14,528 nucleotides of DNA from Coriobacteriales bacterium (GTDB lineage: Bacteria; Actinomycetota; Coriobacteriia; Coriobacteriales; UBA8131), in NCBI GenBank assembly GCA_031274985.1, contig JAISPK010000060.1:1-14528 (forward strand). The letters are read 5' to 3'. The notes under the pieces were generated by a model, which saw nothing but the letters and a program-made list of their open reading frames with translations, had not been told where the DNA came from and did not search any database. Below are positions 6,409 through 13,872 of the stretch, in pieces; within the stretch, counting starts at the first letter, position 1, and the number at the start of each line of letters is the position of its first letter. The translations under genes were made by a program, and so were the position numbers.

Positions 6409-7719
6409 TTATCGAGAGCTTCTTCTCACAATGAGGTCGGCGCCCTCAAAGTTGTCTCCCATGGATGCGTCATAGACCTTAAAGTTGTTTTTGCCGGCAT
6501 ACTTGGCGTGGTACATGGCAACGTCAGCAAAGATGATGAGATCCTCGTAGTCGGTTTCCATGGAGGGGAAGAGCGAGATGCCCATGGAAAGCCCGATATC
6601 AAACTCCAGGATAAACTCGAGCAGCTCCGGGTGCACCGAAAAAGCCTCGAGAATCGATTGCGCGTAAATGGTTGCATCCTCAGTGGTAGCGATGCCCGGC
6701 AGAAGCTGCAAGAACTCATCTCCACCGATGCGGGAGCTCAGGGGTTCCAGGGTGTGCGCCCTCACCAAAGGACTCTGCAGGGCAAAAGCATTGATAAACG
6801 TGGCAATCTGACGCAGCAGTACATCGCCTTTATCGTGCCCCGCCCGGTCGTTGACCGACTTGAAGTTATCCAGATCAAAAAACACCACTGCAAAAGGCTC
6901 TTTGGTGTGCTCAAGGGGGCCGATGATTCGCTTGAGGTAGCTAAAGAGATAATTTCTGTTGGGAAGGCCGCTGACAAAGTCATAATTTGCCAGCTCAAAG
7001 AGACGCTTCTGTATCCGGGAGTTCAGGCGTATCAGCAAAAAGAGGACAAAGAGCAGCAGCACCATGATGACGCTGGTAGACACGATCAAAACCGTGGTAT
7101 AAAGCCGGGTGGTGTCGTGGTTTCGCTCGATGAATAAATCGGAGAAGTCGGTGGCCACAATGCCTACCTGTACCCCCTTGTTGTCATACAAGGGAACGGC
7201 GCCCGTGTTAAACGAGCCCCATTCATCATTGACATTGGCGATGCCCGCAGAGGGTATGCCGGCAAAAGCCTGCTCGTGCACCGGAAACAGCTCGTAGGGA
7301 GTAAAGATGTCGCGTGCGTCTACCGCATCTGAGTCGGTGTCAAAAACAAAGTAGTACGTACCATTGATTTCTTTGAGAGCATAGATATAGGCGCCGTTGA
7401 TGTAGCGGTTGAGCGTCTGGAGCTCTGCGTCTACCTTGATCCAGGCGTCCCAGTTAGCCTCAATGTCTTCCGGTGAATTTATGGCTTTGAACAACTCGAT
7501 GTTCTCGGAGATGATCTCCCGCGCGCTGATACTGCTGGCGATGAGCTCTGCCTTGACGCTGTCGATAAGGACGTCTTCGGTCTCGGCATTGCTTACGAGG
7601 GTGAGATAGATGGTGGCCGAGAGGGCGATAATCACGAGGGCAACAGCAACACCAAAGCCACTCAAGAGAGGCGTAGGAGTTATGACCCCTTTAGTACCAA
7701 AGTCTCTGGTAGCAACCAC
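6409..7719 (-). CDS. Membrane-bound diguanylate cyclase (GGDEF) with extracytoplasmic sensor domain
   Basis: 436 residues. A first membrane helix at about 18-42, an extracytoplasmic region at about 43-207 with the look of a Cache-type ligand sensor (AYIYALKEINGTYYFVFDTD, then a VPLYDNKGVQVGIVATDFS strand segment), a second membrane helix at about 208-232, then a GGDEF domain from about 240 to 425. The active-site GGDEF is intact at 332-336 and the FDLDNFKSVND metal/nucleotide segment is at 281-291, so it should make c-di-GMP from two GTP. The product-inhibition site RxxD expected just before GGDEF is absent (the preceding residues are LEPLSSRI). There is no EAL domain. Start is GTG with GGGGAGGG four bases upstream. 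The gene is monocistronic between two tRNA genes. The sensed ligand is unknown. Confidence 0.92.
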   Translation of the reverse strand: MVATRDFGTKGVITPTPLLSGFGVAVALVIIALSATIYLTLVSNAETEDVLIDSVKAELIASSISAREIISENIELFKAINSPEDIEANWDAWIKVDAELQTLNRYINGAYIYALKEINGTYYFVFDTDSDAVDARDIFTPYELFPVHEQAFAGIPSAGIANVNDEWGSFNTGAVPLYDNKGVQVGIVATDFSDLFIERNHDTTRLYTTVLIVSTSVIMVLLLFVLFLLIRLNSRIQKRLFELANYDFVSGLPNRNYLFSYLKRIIGPLEHTKEPFAVVFFDLDNFKSVNDRAGHDKGDVLLRQIATFINAFALQSPLVRAHTLEPLSSRIGGDEFLQLLPGIATTEDATIYAQSILEAFSVHPELLEFILEFDIGLSMGISLFPSMETDYEDLIIFADVAMYHAKYAGKNNFKVYDASMGDNFEGADLIVRRSSR

Positions 7720-7799
7720 GTACCCTCCCCACTATGCATGATGATCTTGCCCTACTTGAGATATACCGGTAACACGGAAAGCACGGTGTCGCATTTTTC

Positions 7800-7844
7800 A
7801 ATAAACGCCCTGGCGGCTACTCGGCTCACGCCAGGGCGTTTATT
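7800..7844 (-). terminator. Perfect 16-bp hairpin terminator after tRNA-Ile
   Basis: Arms 7800-7815 and 7829-7844 are fully complementary with a 13-base loop. On the minus strand the stem ends in TTTATT and begins 10 bases past the tRNA 3' end. It should end the tRNA-Ile transcript before the diguanylate cyclase gene. Confidence 0.85.
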
Positions 7845-7853
7845 TCAAAGAAC

Positions 7854-7930
7854 TGGTGGGCCCAACTGGATTCGAACCAGTGACCTCACGGTTATCAGCC
7901 GTGCGCTCTAGCCAACTGAGCTATGGGCCC
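7854..7930 (-). tRNA. tRNA-Ile (anticodon GAU)
   Basis: 77 nt with an encoded CCA end. Acceptor GGGCCCA pairs with TGGGCCC, D arm GCTC/GAGC, anticodon stem CACGG/CCGTG around CTGATAA (anticodon GAT), T arm ACTGG-TTCGAAT-CCAGT, discriminator A. All stems pair perfectly. It has its own promoter and terminator. Confidence 0.98.
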
Positions 7931-7977
7931 AAAAGCGCCCGATAAACTTCAATCCAGTAGGACACCCAGGCTTAGAG

Positions 7978-8006
7978 AATATAACAAAAAACCTAAGATA
8001 TGGCAA
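7978..8006 (-). promoter_or_regulatory. Sigma70-type promoter of tRNA-Ile
   Basis: On the minus strand, TTGCCA (8001-8006) and TATATT (7978-7983) are separated by exactly 17 bases. Transcription would start about 40 bases before the mature tRNA 5' end at 7930. It lies just after the folK-rsmI stop codon. Confidence 0.75.
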
Positions 8007-8058
8007 ATGAAAACGTTTTTTGTAGGCATGACCGGCAGATTTGTAGCAAAGCCCAAAG

Positions 8059-9276
8059 TCAGAGGGTGCCTTCCCGGCCCGAGGAGTTGCCCTGCGGAGC
8101 AATCAAGACAACGACCTCACCCTTGAGCGGCCGTCCGCTTGCGATGCGCTTTGACAGAGCGTCCTGCAGCTCTTCCGCGGTGCCGGAGAGCACCTCTTCA
8201 TGGAGCTTGGTGAGCTCCCGGGCCATGGTTACCTGACGGGCTGGCAGCACAGACGCAAGTAACTGGAGGGTTTTAAGTACGCGATGCACCGACTCGTAAA
8301 AGACCAGCACCGTGTCCTGCAGCTGGCTCACCTCATCAAGAAGTCGTTTGGCAGCGCCGGACTTACGAGGAAAATAGCCGCCAAAGTAGTGGTTGTGTGC
8401 CTTGATGCCACTGGCTGCCAGAGCGGTGGTGAGCGCAGAAGCACCGGGAAGCACCTCCAGGGCATAGCCGGCTTCTCTCACCGCCGCAACCAGAAGGCCG
8501 CCGGGATCCGAGATAGTGGGCATACCCGCATCACTTACGTAAGCAAGGTGCTTTCCTTCCTCAAGCTGGGCAAGAAGGTCAGGGAGCAGCTCGGGCAGTT
8601 TATGGGCATCTGCACGACGCAGCGGGGTTTGCAGCTCAAAACGCGTCAGGAGCTTGCGGGTAACGCGGGTGTCTTCGCAGTAAATGACATCTGCACTGCC
8701 GAGGGTCTCCAAAACGCGCAGGGTAATATCGCCCAGATTGCCAATAGGGGTGGCGCAGATCGAAAGAAGTCCCCCTGTGTTTTGTCCCACCAGGGCTCCG
8801 CAGTCCACGGCGCTGCTGTTGACGACCTTTTGGTTGGCAAGCACGTGGAAGGGACTTATCTCCAGCAGAGGGGTCACCACAAAGGCTCTGAGTAGAGCCT
8901 GCGGGTGCGGCAGGGTCAACCGGGGATCATCCATCACCACGCCCTCAATATCTATGATGTCAAGATCAAGCGTGCGTGGCCCAAAGGGAAGGTAATCCTC
9001 ACCCTCGCGTACACGACCGAACTCCCGCTCAAGAGCCTGAAGTACCTCAAGAAGCTCAAAGGGCGGCAGCTCTGTCTCAAGCAGGGCAACCGCGTTTTTG
9101 AAGAGGGGCTGATCTTCCACCACAGCAGGCTCAGAGGTATAGGTAGCACTTAAGGCCAGCAACTCAATACCGGGCGCATCAGCAAGACGCTGCGCTGCAT
9201 CAGCAATCATGGCAGCGCTGTCGCCCAGATTAGACCCTAAAGAAATCACCGTTTTGCGTTTACTCATAGACAGCAT
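8059..9276 (-). CDS. folK-rsmI: FolK-RsmI fusion: HPPK and 16S rRNA C1402 2'-O-methyltransferase
   Basis: 405 residues in one frame without a stop. Residues 1-155 are HPPK, which moves pyrophosphate from ATP to 6-hydroxymethyl-dihydropterin: SLGSNLGD at 12-19, EDQPLFKNAV at 54-63, and the signature FGPRTLDLDII at 98-108. Residues about 168-395 are RsmI, an SAM-dependent methyltransferase acting on 16S rRNA C1402: ATPIGNLGDITL at 175-186, CEDTR at 200-204, SDAGMPTISDPGG at 248-260, LPGASAL at 276-282, FYESVHR at 326-332 and ARELTKLHEEV at 352-362. Both domains look complete. ATG 9276 has AAGG six bases upstream and overlaps folP by 17 bases; ATG 9267 is an alternative. A GTG at 8790 (Val163), with GGAG five bases upstream, could start RsmI separately. 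Confidence 0.93.
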   Translation of the reverse strand: MLSMSKRKTVISLGSNLGDSAAMIADAAQRLADAPGIELLALSATYTSEPAVVEDQPLFKNAVALLETELPPFELLEVLQALEREFGRVREGEDYLPFGPRTLDLDIIDIEGVVMDDPRLTLPHPQALLRAFVVTPLLEISPFHVLANQKVVNSSAVDCGALVGQNTGGLLSICATPIGNLGDITLRVLETLGSADVIYCEDTRVTRKLLTRFELQTPLRRADAHKLPELLPDLLAQLEEGKHLAYVSDAGMPTISDPGGLLVAAVREAGYALEVLPGASALTTALAASGIKAHNHYFGGYFPRKSGAAKRLLDEVSQLQDTVLVFYESVHRVLKTLQLLASVLPARQVTMARELTKLHEEVLSGTAEELQDALSKRIASGRPLKGEVVVLIAPQGNSSGREGTL

Positions 9277-10171
9277 TCAACACCTTGAGGGCCATTACGG
9301 TAGGCTCAACATCGTGAACCCTCAGCACGCGGGCTCCCTGAGAGGCTGCAAACAGGGCCGCAGCAACCGAGGCCGCAACGCGTTGAGCCGGGACTTCTTC
9401 ACCGGTTAGCATGCCGAGGAAGCGCTTGCGCGACCAGGCAGCCATGAGAGGATAAGCCGGAGAGCCCAGATTGGCAAAGTGTGCCGTGTTTTTCAGAAGC
9501 AGCAGGTTCTGTTCGTAGTTCTTGCCAAACCCGGGGCCAACGTCGAGGCAAATACGTTGTCTCTTAACCCCGCTCTCTACCAGTGCATCTGCCTGGCTAA
9601 GCAAAAAATCGCTGACCTCGGCAACTATGTCATCGTAGCGGGGACTTTCTTGCATCGTCTGCGGCTTGCCCTGCATGTGCATAACAACGCAACCGGCCTC
9701 GCTGCTGCCGGCCAGCTCCCGCATGGAAGCATCGGTAAAACCGGTGATGTCATTGATAATCGCTGCCCCTTCTTCCAGGCAGGCCTTTATCACCGGCGGG
9801 TGACGGGAGTCTACGGACACACAAACCCCTTCGCGAACAAGCACCTTTACTACAGGCAGTATCCGGGCCAGCTCTTCAGGCGCCGCGAGCTCGCGGGAAC
9901 CGGGCCGCGTGGACTCTCCGCCCACCTCAATGATATCGGCACCTGCCTCCAACAGGGAGTTGGCATGGAAGAGCGCTTCAAAGGTGTTGCTATAGCAGCC
10001 ACCGTCGCTAAAAGAATCAGGGGTAACATTGAGAATGCCCACAACCAGCGGCTGCGTTTGTTCAAAGAAAAAAGAGCCGCAGTGCCAGGTGAAAAGGGAA
10101 TCGGACACGCTAAACTCCATTCTGCCGCTCGGTGATACTTCGTTACTCTGCCGCCTCGAGGCAGCCCACAT
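9260..10171 (-). CDS. folP: Dihydropteroate synthase
   Basis: 303 residues from ATG 10171. Joins p-aminobenzoate to 6-hydroxymethyl-dihydropterin pyrophosphate, the product of the neighbouring FolK domain, to make dihydropteroate. Family motifs appear in order: GILNVTPDSFSDGG at 45-58, EVGGESTRPGS at 82-92, SVDSRHP at 119-125, NDITGF at 140-145, DVGPGFGKN at 210-218, SRKRFLG at 247-253 and RVHDV at 284-288. ATG 10171 lies 7 bases after folE but has only a poor, distant ribosome site; ATG 10120 (Met18) would give 286 residues, nearer the usual length, so the first 17 residues are doubtful. The end overlaps folK by 17 bases. Confidence 0.96.
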   Translation of the reverse strand: MWAASRRQSNEVSPSGRMEFSVSDSLFTWHCGSFFFEQTQPLVVGILNVTPDSFSDGGCYSNTFEALFHANSLLEAGADIIEVGGESTRPGSRELAAPEELARILPVVKVLVREGVCVSVDSRHPPVIKACLEEGAAIINDITGFTDASMRELAGSSEAGCVVMHMQGKPQTMQESPRYDDIVAEVSDFLLSQADALVESGVKRQRICLDVGPGFGKNYEQNLLLLKNTAHFANLGSPAYPLMAAWSRKRFLGMLTGEEVPAQRVAASVAAALFAASQGARVLRVHDVEPTVMALKVLNAVYE

Positions 10172-10178
10172 CGAGCAG

Positions 10179-10745
10179 CTAGGTACCTAAGATGAGATTG
10201 AGTGCCTCGGCACGGGTTTTTTGGGACGACTCAAAAGCGCCCCGCACCGCAGAGGTCATGGTTTTTGCGCCGGGCTTCTTAACGCCGCGCATGCTCATGC
10301 AGAGGTGCTCAGCTTCTATTACCACGATAACTCCGTCCGGCTCCAGATACTCAACCAGCGTGTTGGCTACCTGGCAGGTGAGTCGCTCCTGCACCTGCAG
10401 ACGCCGGGCAAACACATCAACGGTTCGTGCGAGCTTCGAGAGGCCGCAGATCTTGCCGCTGGCACCGGGGAGATAGGCTACGTGCGCAAGACCAAAGAAG
10501 GGAACAAGGTGATGTTCGCACAGCGAGTAAAAGGGAATGTCCTTTACGAGTACCATCTCGCGATGGCCTTCTTCAAAGGTCACCGCAAAGAACTCCGCGG
10601 CGTTTTGGTGCATGCCCTGGAGCACTTCTTCGTACAAGCGGGCTACCCGGGCAGGTGTTTGCAGCAGACCTTCTCGGTCGGGGTCTTCCCCGACGCCTTC
10701 GAGGATGAGACGCACACCCTCTTCGATCTTTGTTTTGTCAAGCAT
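10179..10745 (-). CDS. folE: GTP cyclohydrolase I
   Basis: 188 residues, normal for FolE type I. Converts GTP to 7,8-dihydroneopterin triphosphate, the first step of folate synthesis. The zinc ligands Cys76, His79 and Cys149 are in SLCEHHLVPF and EHLCMSMRGVKKPG; the TPARVARLYEE and GLSKLARTVD segments also match. The start is ATG 10745, which overlaps the ftsH stop in the 8-base string ATGCTTGA, with AAGGA five bases upstream, so translation is coupled to ftsH. The open frame runs further upstream inside ftsH but those residues are not FolE-like. Confidence 0.96.
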   Translation of the reverse strand: MLDKTKIEEGVRLILEGVGEDPDREGLLQTPARVARLYEEVLQGMHQNAAEFFAVTFEEGHREMVLVKDIPFYSLCEHHLVPFFGLAHVAYLPGASGKICGLSKLARTVDVFARRLQVQERLTCQVANTLVEYLEPDGVIVVIEAEHLCMSMRGVKKPGAKTMTSAVRGAFESSQKTRAEALNLILGT

Positions 10746-13002
10746 CAGTATCCTTAAGATCAGGAGTTGGTTCTGTTTCTTCAGGGAGATCGGCAGGCTC
10801 AGCGAGGTCGGCCGATCCGACGCCTTGCGGAGACTCTGCGGGTTGTGCAGAAGGCTCTTTGTCCGCCTCAGGGGCCGGCTGCTGTTCGCCTGCAAGGTCT
10901 TCCAGGCGCACCCTACCGGAGAACACGTCTTCAAGGGAATAGCGCTTGCCGTCAGACTTAACAGGCAGGCCGTCAGGGCCAGTTTTACCGCTTTCTAAAC
11001 CCAGTGTCTTTGGCGCACCAGAGCCGCTCTGTCCGTCCTGTGCCTGAGCAGCAAGTGCTGCCGCTTCTGCAGCAGCCTCTACTCGTCTGCGCTCGTCTTC
11101 TTCTTCCTGCTTTTTAAGAGCCTCGGCCTTGCGAGCCAAAATCTCTACTTCATTCTCTAGATAGGTGTCCCAGGTATTGTTGAGCAGGGCTTCAAGAGCC
11201 TCGCCATCAACGGTCTCCCGCTCCATCAGCACCTTGGTCATGAGCTCCATTTGCTCGCGGCGCTCGTCGAGCACAACGGATGCCCGCTCGTGGGCTTTGC
11301 GCATGATCCGGGCAACCTCGTCGTCAATACGACGGGCGGTTTCGTCTGAATAATCCGGTGTGGCGCCATAGTCGCGGCCCAAAAACACCTCATGGTTGGC
11401 ATCGCCGTACACCTGAGGACCCAGCTCCTCGGTCATGCCATAGCGGGTGACCATAGAGCGTGCCATTTTGGTTGCCCGCTCCAGATCGTTGGAGGCCCCG
11501 GTGGTGATGTCATTGCAAAACAGCTCTTCTGCCACGCGGCCGCCAAGGAACACCGCCAGGTCATCGTACATCTCTTCACGCGAGTTTAAGAAGCGATCCT
11601 CGCCCGGGAGCGAGAGCGTGTAGCCCAAAGCCCGCCCGCGGCTGATAATCGAGATCTTGTGCACGGGATCCGCGTTCTCCAGCACGTGCCCCACCAGGGC
11701 GTGACCGCTTTCATGGTAGGCAATGATGAGCTTCTCTTTTTCGGTAATGACCCTGCTTTTGCGCTCCGGCCCGGCAATCTCGCGCTCCATAGCCTCGGAA
11801 AGCTCGGTCATCGTGATAAGTTTTTTGTTCTTGCGGGCGGTGAGCAGAGCAGCCTCGTTCATCAGGTTTGCCAGATCTGCGCCGGTAAACCCGGGGGTCA
11901 GCTTGGCAAGGGCCTCCAGGTCTACGCTGTGAGCCAGGGGCTTGCCTTCAGAGTGTACCTTGAGTATCTGCACGCGCCCTTTGAGATCAGGTCTGTCTAC
12001 AACGATCTGTCGATCAAAACGACCGGGTCGCAGCAGTGCCGGGTCAAGAATGTCCACACGGTTGGTGGCGGCAATCAAGATAACGGAGGAGTTCTCCTCA
12101 AAGCCGTCCATTTCTACCAGCAGCTGATTCAAGGTTTGCTCGCGCTCGTCGTGTCCGCCACCCAGGCCTGCGCCTCTCTGGCGGCCAACGGCGTCAATTT
12201 CGTCGATAAAGATAATCGAAGGGGCGTTTTCCTTAGCCTTCTCAAAAAGATCGCGGACCCTCGAGGCACCCACGCCAACGAACATCTCTACAAAATCCGA
12301 GCCGGAAATGGAGAAAAACGGCACACCGGCCTCTCCGGCCACCGCGCGGGCCAGCAGCGTTTTACCGGTACCCGGGGGGCCCACCAGCAAAACACCGCGG
12401 GGAATCTTTGCGCCTAATTCAAGAAAGCGCCCCGGGCTCGAGAGGAATTCCTTGATCTCCTGTAGCTCTTCAACCGCCTCGTCTATGCCGGCCACGTCAG
12501 AGAACTTGGTCTTAGGACGTTCTTCGATGGCCTTTTTGTTTTTTGTCTTACCAAAGTTCATCTGGCGGTTATTGGCGTTGTTGAATTGCGTGAACATGAC
12601 AAAGACAAATATTCCGATGAGCAGCAGCGGCACGACATACCAAAGGATGTTGGTCCAAAAACTCGGGTCGGAGATAGTCACGTCATAGCTGATGTTGGGG
12701 TGCGAGGCCATCAGTCCGTTGAGCGTGTCCTCGCCCACAAACGTGGCAACAAAAGCGCGCGACTCGCCCCCTGCGGAACCGTCGTCAACAAGATAGTAGC
12801 CCGAAAGCGAGCCGCTGGCAGCGTTATAGGTAACCTCGGTTACCTTGTTGTCTCCTACGGCAGCAACGAACTCACTGGTGGTGAGAGTTTCAGGCCGCGA
12901 TGCTTCCCGCCCCATGCTGTTGAGCTGAGAGCCAACGAGGAATACCAGCACTGCTGCCAGAATTCCGTAGAGTATCCAAGTCCTGGCTTTAGGATTCTTC
13001 AC
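10738..13002 (-). CDS. ftsH: ATP-dependent zinc metalloprotease FtsH with long acidic C-terminal tail
   Basis: 754 residues against about 610-650 in most FtsH. Membrane-anchored hexameric AAA protease for quality control of membrane and regulatory proteins. Membrane helices are at about 8-25 and 118-138 with an extracytoplasmic domain between. Walker A GPPGTGKT is at 208-215, Walker B IIFIDEID at 263-270, the second region of homology ends in RPGRFDRQI near 325-333, the zinc site HESGH is at 430-434 (most members have HEAGH; the ligands are kept), and Asp506 fits the third ligand. After about 620 comes a Lys/Glu/Ala-rich stretch likely to be helical and then a Pro/Glu/Asp-rich tail to 754. 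Start is GTG with AAGGA six bases upstream. Lies 99 bases after hpt and overlaps folE. Confidence 0.97.
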   Translation of the reverse strand: MKNPKARTWILYGILAAVLVFLVGSQLNSMGREASRPETLTTSEFVAAVGDNKVTEVTYNAASGSLSGYYLVDDGSAGGESRAFVATFVGEDTLNGLMASHPNISYDVTISDPSFWTNILWYVVPLLLIGIFVFVMFTQFNNANNRQMNFGKTKNKKAIEERPKTKFSDVAGIDEAVEELQEIKEFLSSPGRFLELGAKIPRGVLLVGPPGTGKTLLARAVAGEAGVPFFSISGSDFVEMFVGVGASRVRDLFEKAKENAPSIIFIDEIDAVGRQRGAGLGGGHDEREQTLNQLLVEMDGFEENSSVILIAATNRVDILDPALLRPGRFDRQIVVDRPDLKGRVQILKVHSEGKPLAHSVDLEALAKLTPGFTGADLANLMNEAALLTARKNKKLITMTELSEAMEREIAGPERKSRVITEKEKLIIAYHESGHALVGHVLENADPVHKISIISRGRALGYTLSLPGEDRFLNSREEMYDDLAVFLGGRVAEELFCNDITTGASNDLERATKMARSMVTRYGMTEELGPQVYGDANHEVFLGRDYGATPDYSDETARRIDDEVARIMRKAHERASVVLDERREQMELMTKVLMERETVDGEALEALLNNTWDTYLENEVEILARKAEALKKQEEEDERRRVEAAAEAAALAAQAQDGQSGSGAPKTLGLESGKTGPDGLPVKSDGKRYSLEDVFSGRVRLEDLAGEQQPAPEADKEPSAQPAESPQGVGSADLAEPADLPEETEPTPDLKDTDA

Positions 13003-13101
13003 GAACTATCCTTTTCTTTTATCTACAACCCGTAACATTTTACTGTATATGCACTAGGTACTGTGCAGCAGCCTTCGTTTTTACCAAGCGAGAAGCCGTT
13101 G

Positions 13102-13662
13102 TTATTCATAAACGGACGGATCAAGCACTCCAATAAAGGGAAGATTGCGAAAACTCTCGTTATGATCGAGACCATACCCCACAACAAACTCGTCGGGACA
13201 GGTGAGACCAATATATTTGCAGTTGACGTTTGTCTGCTGCTTGCCTTCTTTAAAGAGAAGGGTTGCTACCTCTATCGAAAGCGGGTTTCTGCTCTTAAGG
13301 TTTTTGAGGAGGTACGTGAGCGTGAGCCCGCTGTCAAGGATATCCTCAACGATGATGACGTGGCGACCTTCGACCGAGGCATTCAGGTCTTTGATAATGC
13401 GAACAACGCCCGAGCTCTTGGCTCCGTCACCGTAACTCGACACCGCCATAAAATCGATCTCAACATGGCCCTCAATGGCGCGCGCCAAATCGGCCATAAA
13501 AACGAAGGCGCCCTTGAGCACGGTTACCAGTAGTATCTTCTGGCCGGCATAGTCGCGAGATATCTGCGCGCCAATCCGCTTGACGGCCTCCTGGATTTGC
13601 TCTTCGCTAAAGATAACGCTGCTGACCTGTGGGGGCAGCACGGCCGCTTCTGTATTTTCCAT
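13102..13662 (-). CDS. hpt: Hypoxanthine phosphoribosyltransferase
   Basis: 186 residues, standard length. Salvages hypoxanthine (and often guanine) with PRPP to the nucleotide monophosphate. VLKGAFVF at 48-55, SSYGDG near 75-80, the PRPP-binding segment IIVEDILDSGLTL at 103-115, and the purine-contact region PDEFVVGYGLDHNESFRNLPFIG at about 156-178 all fit HPRT. The start ATG has AAGGAG about 10 bases upstream. The tilS-hpt-ftsH order is common in Gram-positive bacteria. The 210 bases between tilS and hpt hold no gene that I can support and no clear terminator; a TACAAT hexamer within it has no good -35 partner. Confidence 0.96.
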   Translation of the reverse strand: MENTEAAVLPPQVSSVIFSEEQIQEAVKRIGAQISRDYAGQKILLVTVLKGAFVFMADLARAIEGHVEIDFMAVSSYGDGAKSSGVVRIIKDLNASVEGRHVIIVEDILDSGLTLTYLLKNLKSRNPLSIEVATLLFKEGKQQTNVNCKYIGLTCPDEFVVGYGLDHNESFRNLPFIGVLDPSVYE

Positions 13663-13872
13663 AGTGCCAAAACTCCTTAGGTTATAAGGGGCTGCTTAAA
13701 CAAGGATTGCTCTGAATAAGGCGAAGAAGCGCCCCACCAAGTTGCAACTGTTTTTGAGCCTACGAGTCCAAACACGTATTGTATCTGTTCTGGCGCGCCA
13801 ACACAGGGGAAAGGCCCAAGATGGTTACAAAACAGACATAAAAAGACAGCGGGAATTGCGGATTTTGGGCAC

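Noticed and set aside
6269..7930. Genomic island or prophage attachment at the tRNA genes
   Set aside because: No integrase, no direct repeat of a tRNA 3' end and no compositional break are seen; the only gene between the tRNAs is the diguanylate cyclase.
8004..8022. AAAACGTTTT palindrome followed by T-run as terminator of folK-rsmI
   Set aside because: The stem is short and AT-only, and it lies beside the tRNA-Ile promoter; not stable enough to call.
10746..10934. N-terminal extension of FolE by 63 residues
   Set aside because: It lies wholly within ftsH in another frame and is not FolE-like; ATG 10745 overlaps the ftsH stop and has a good ribosome site.
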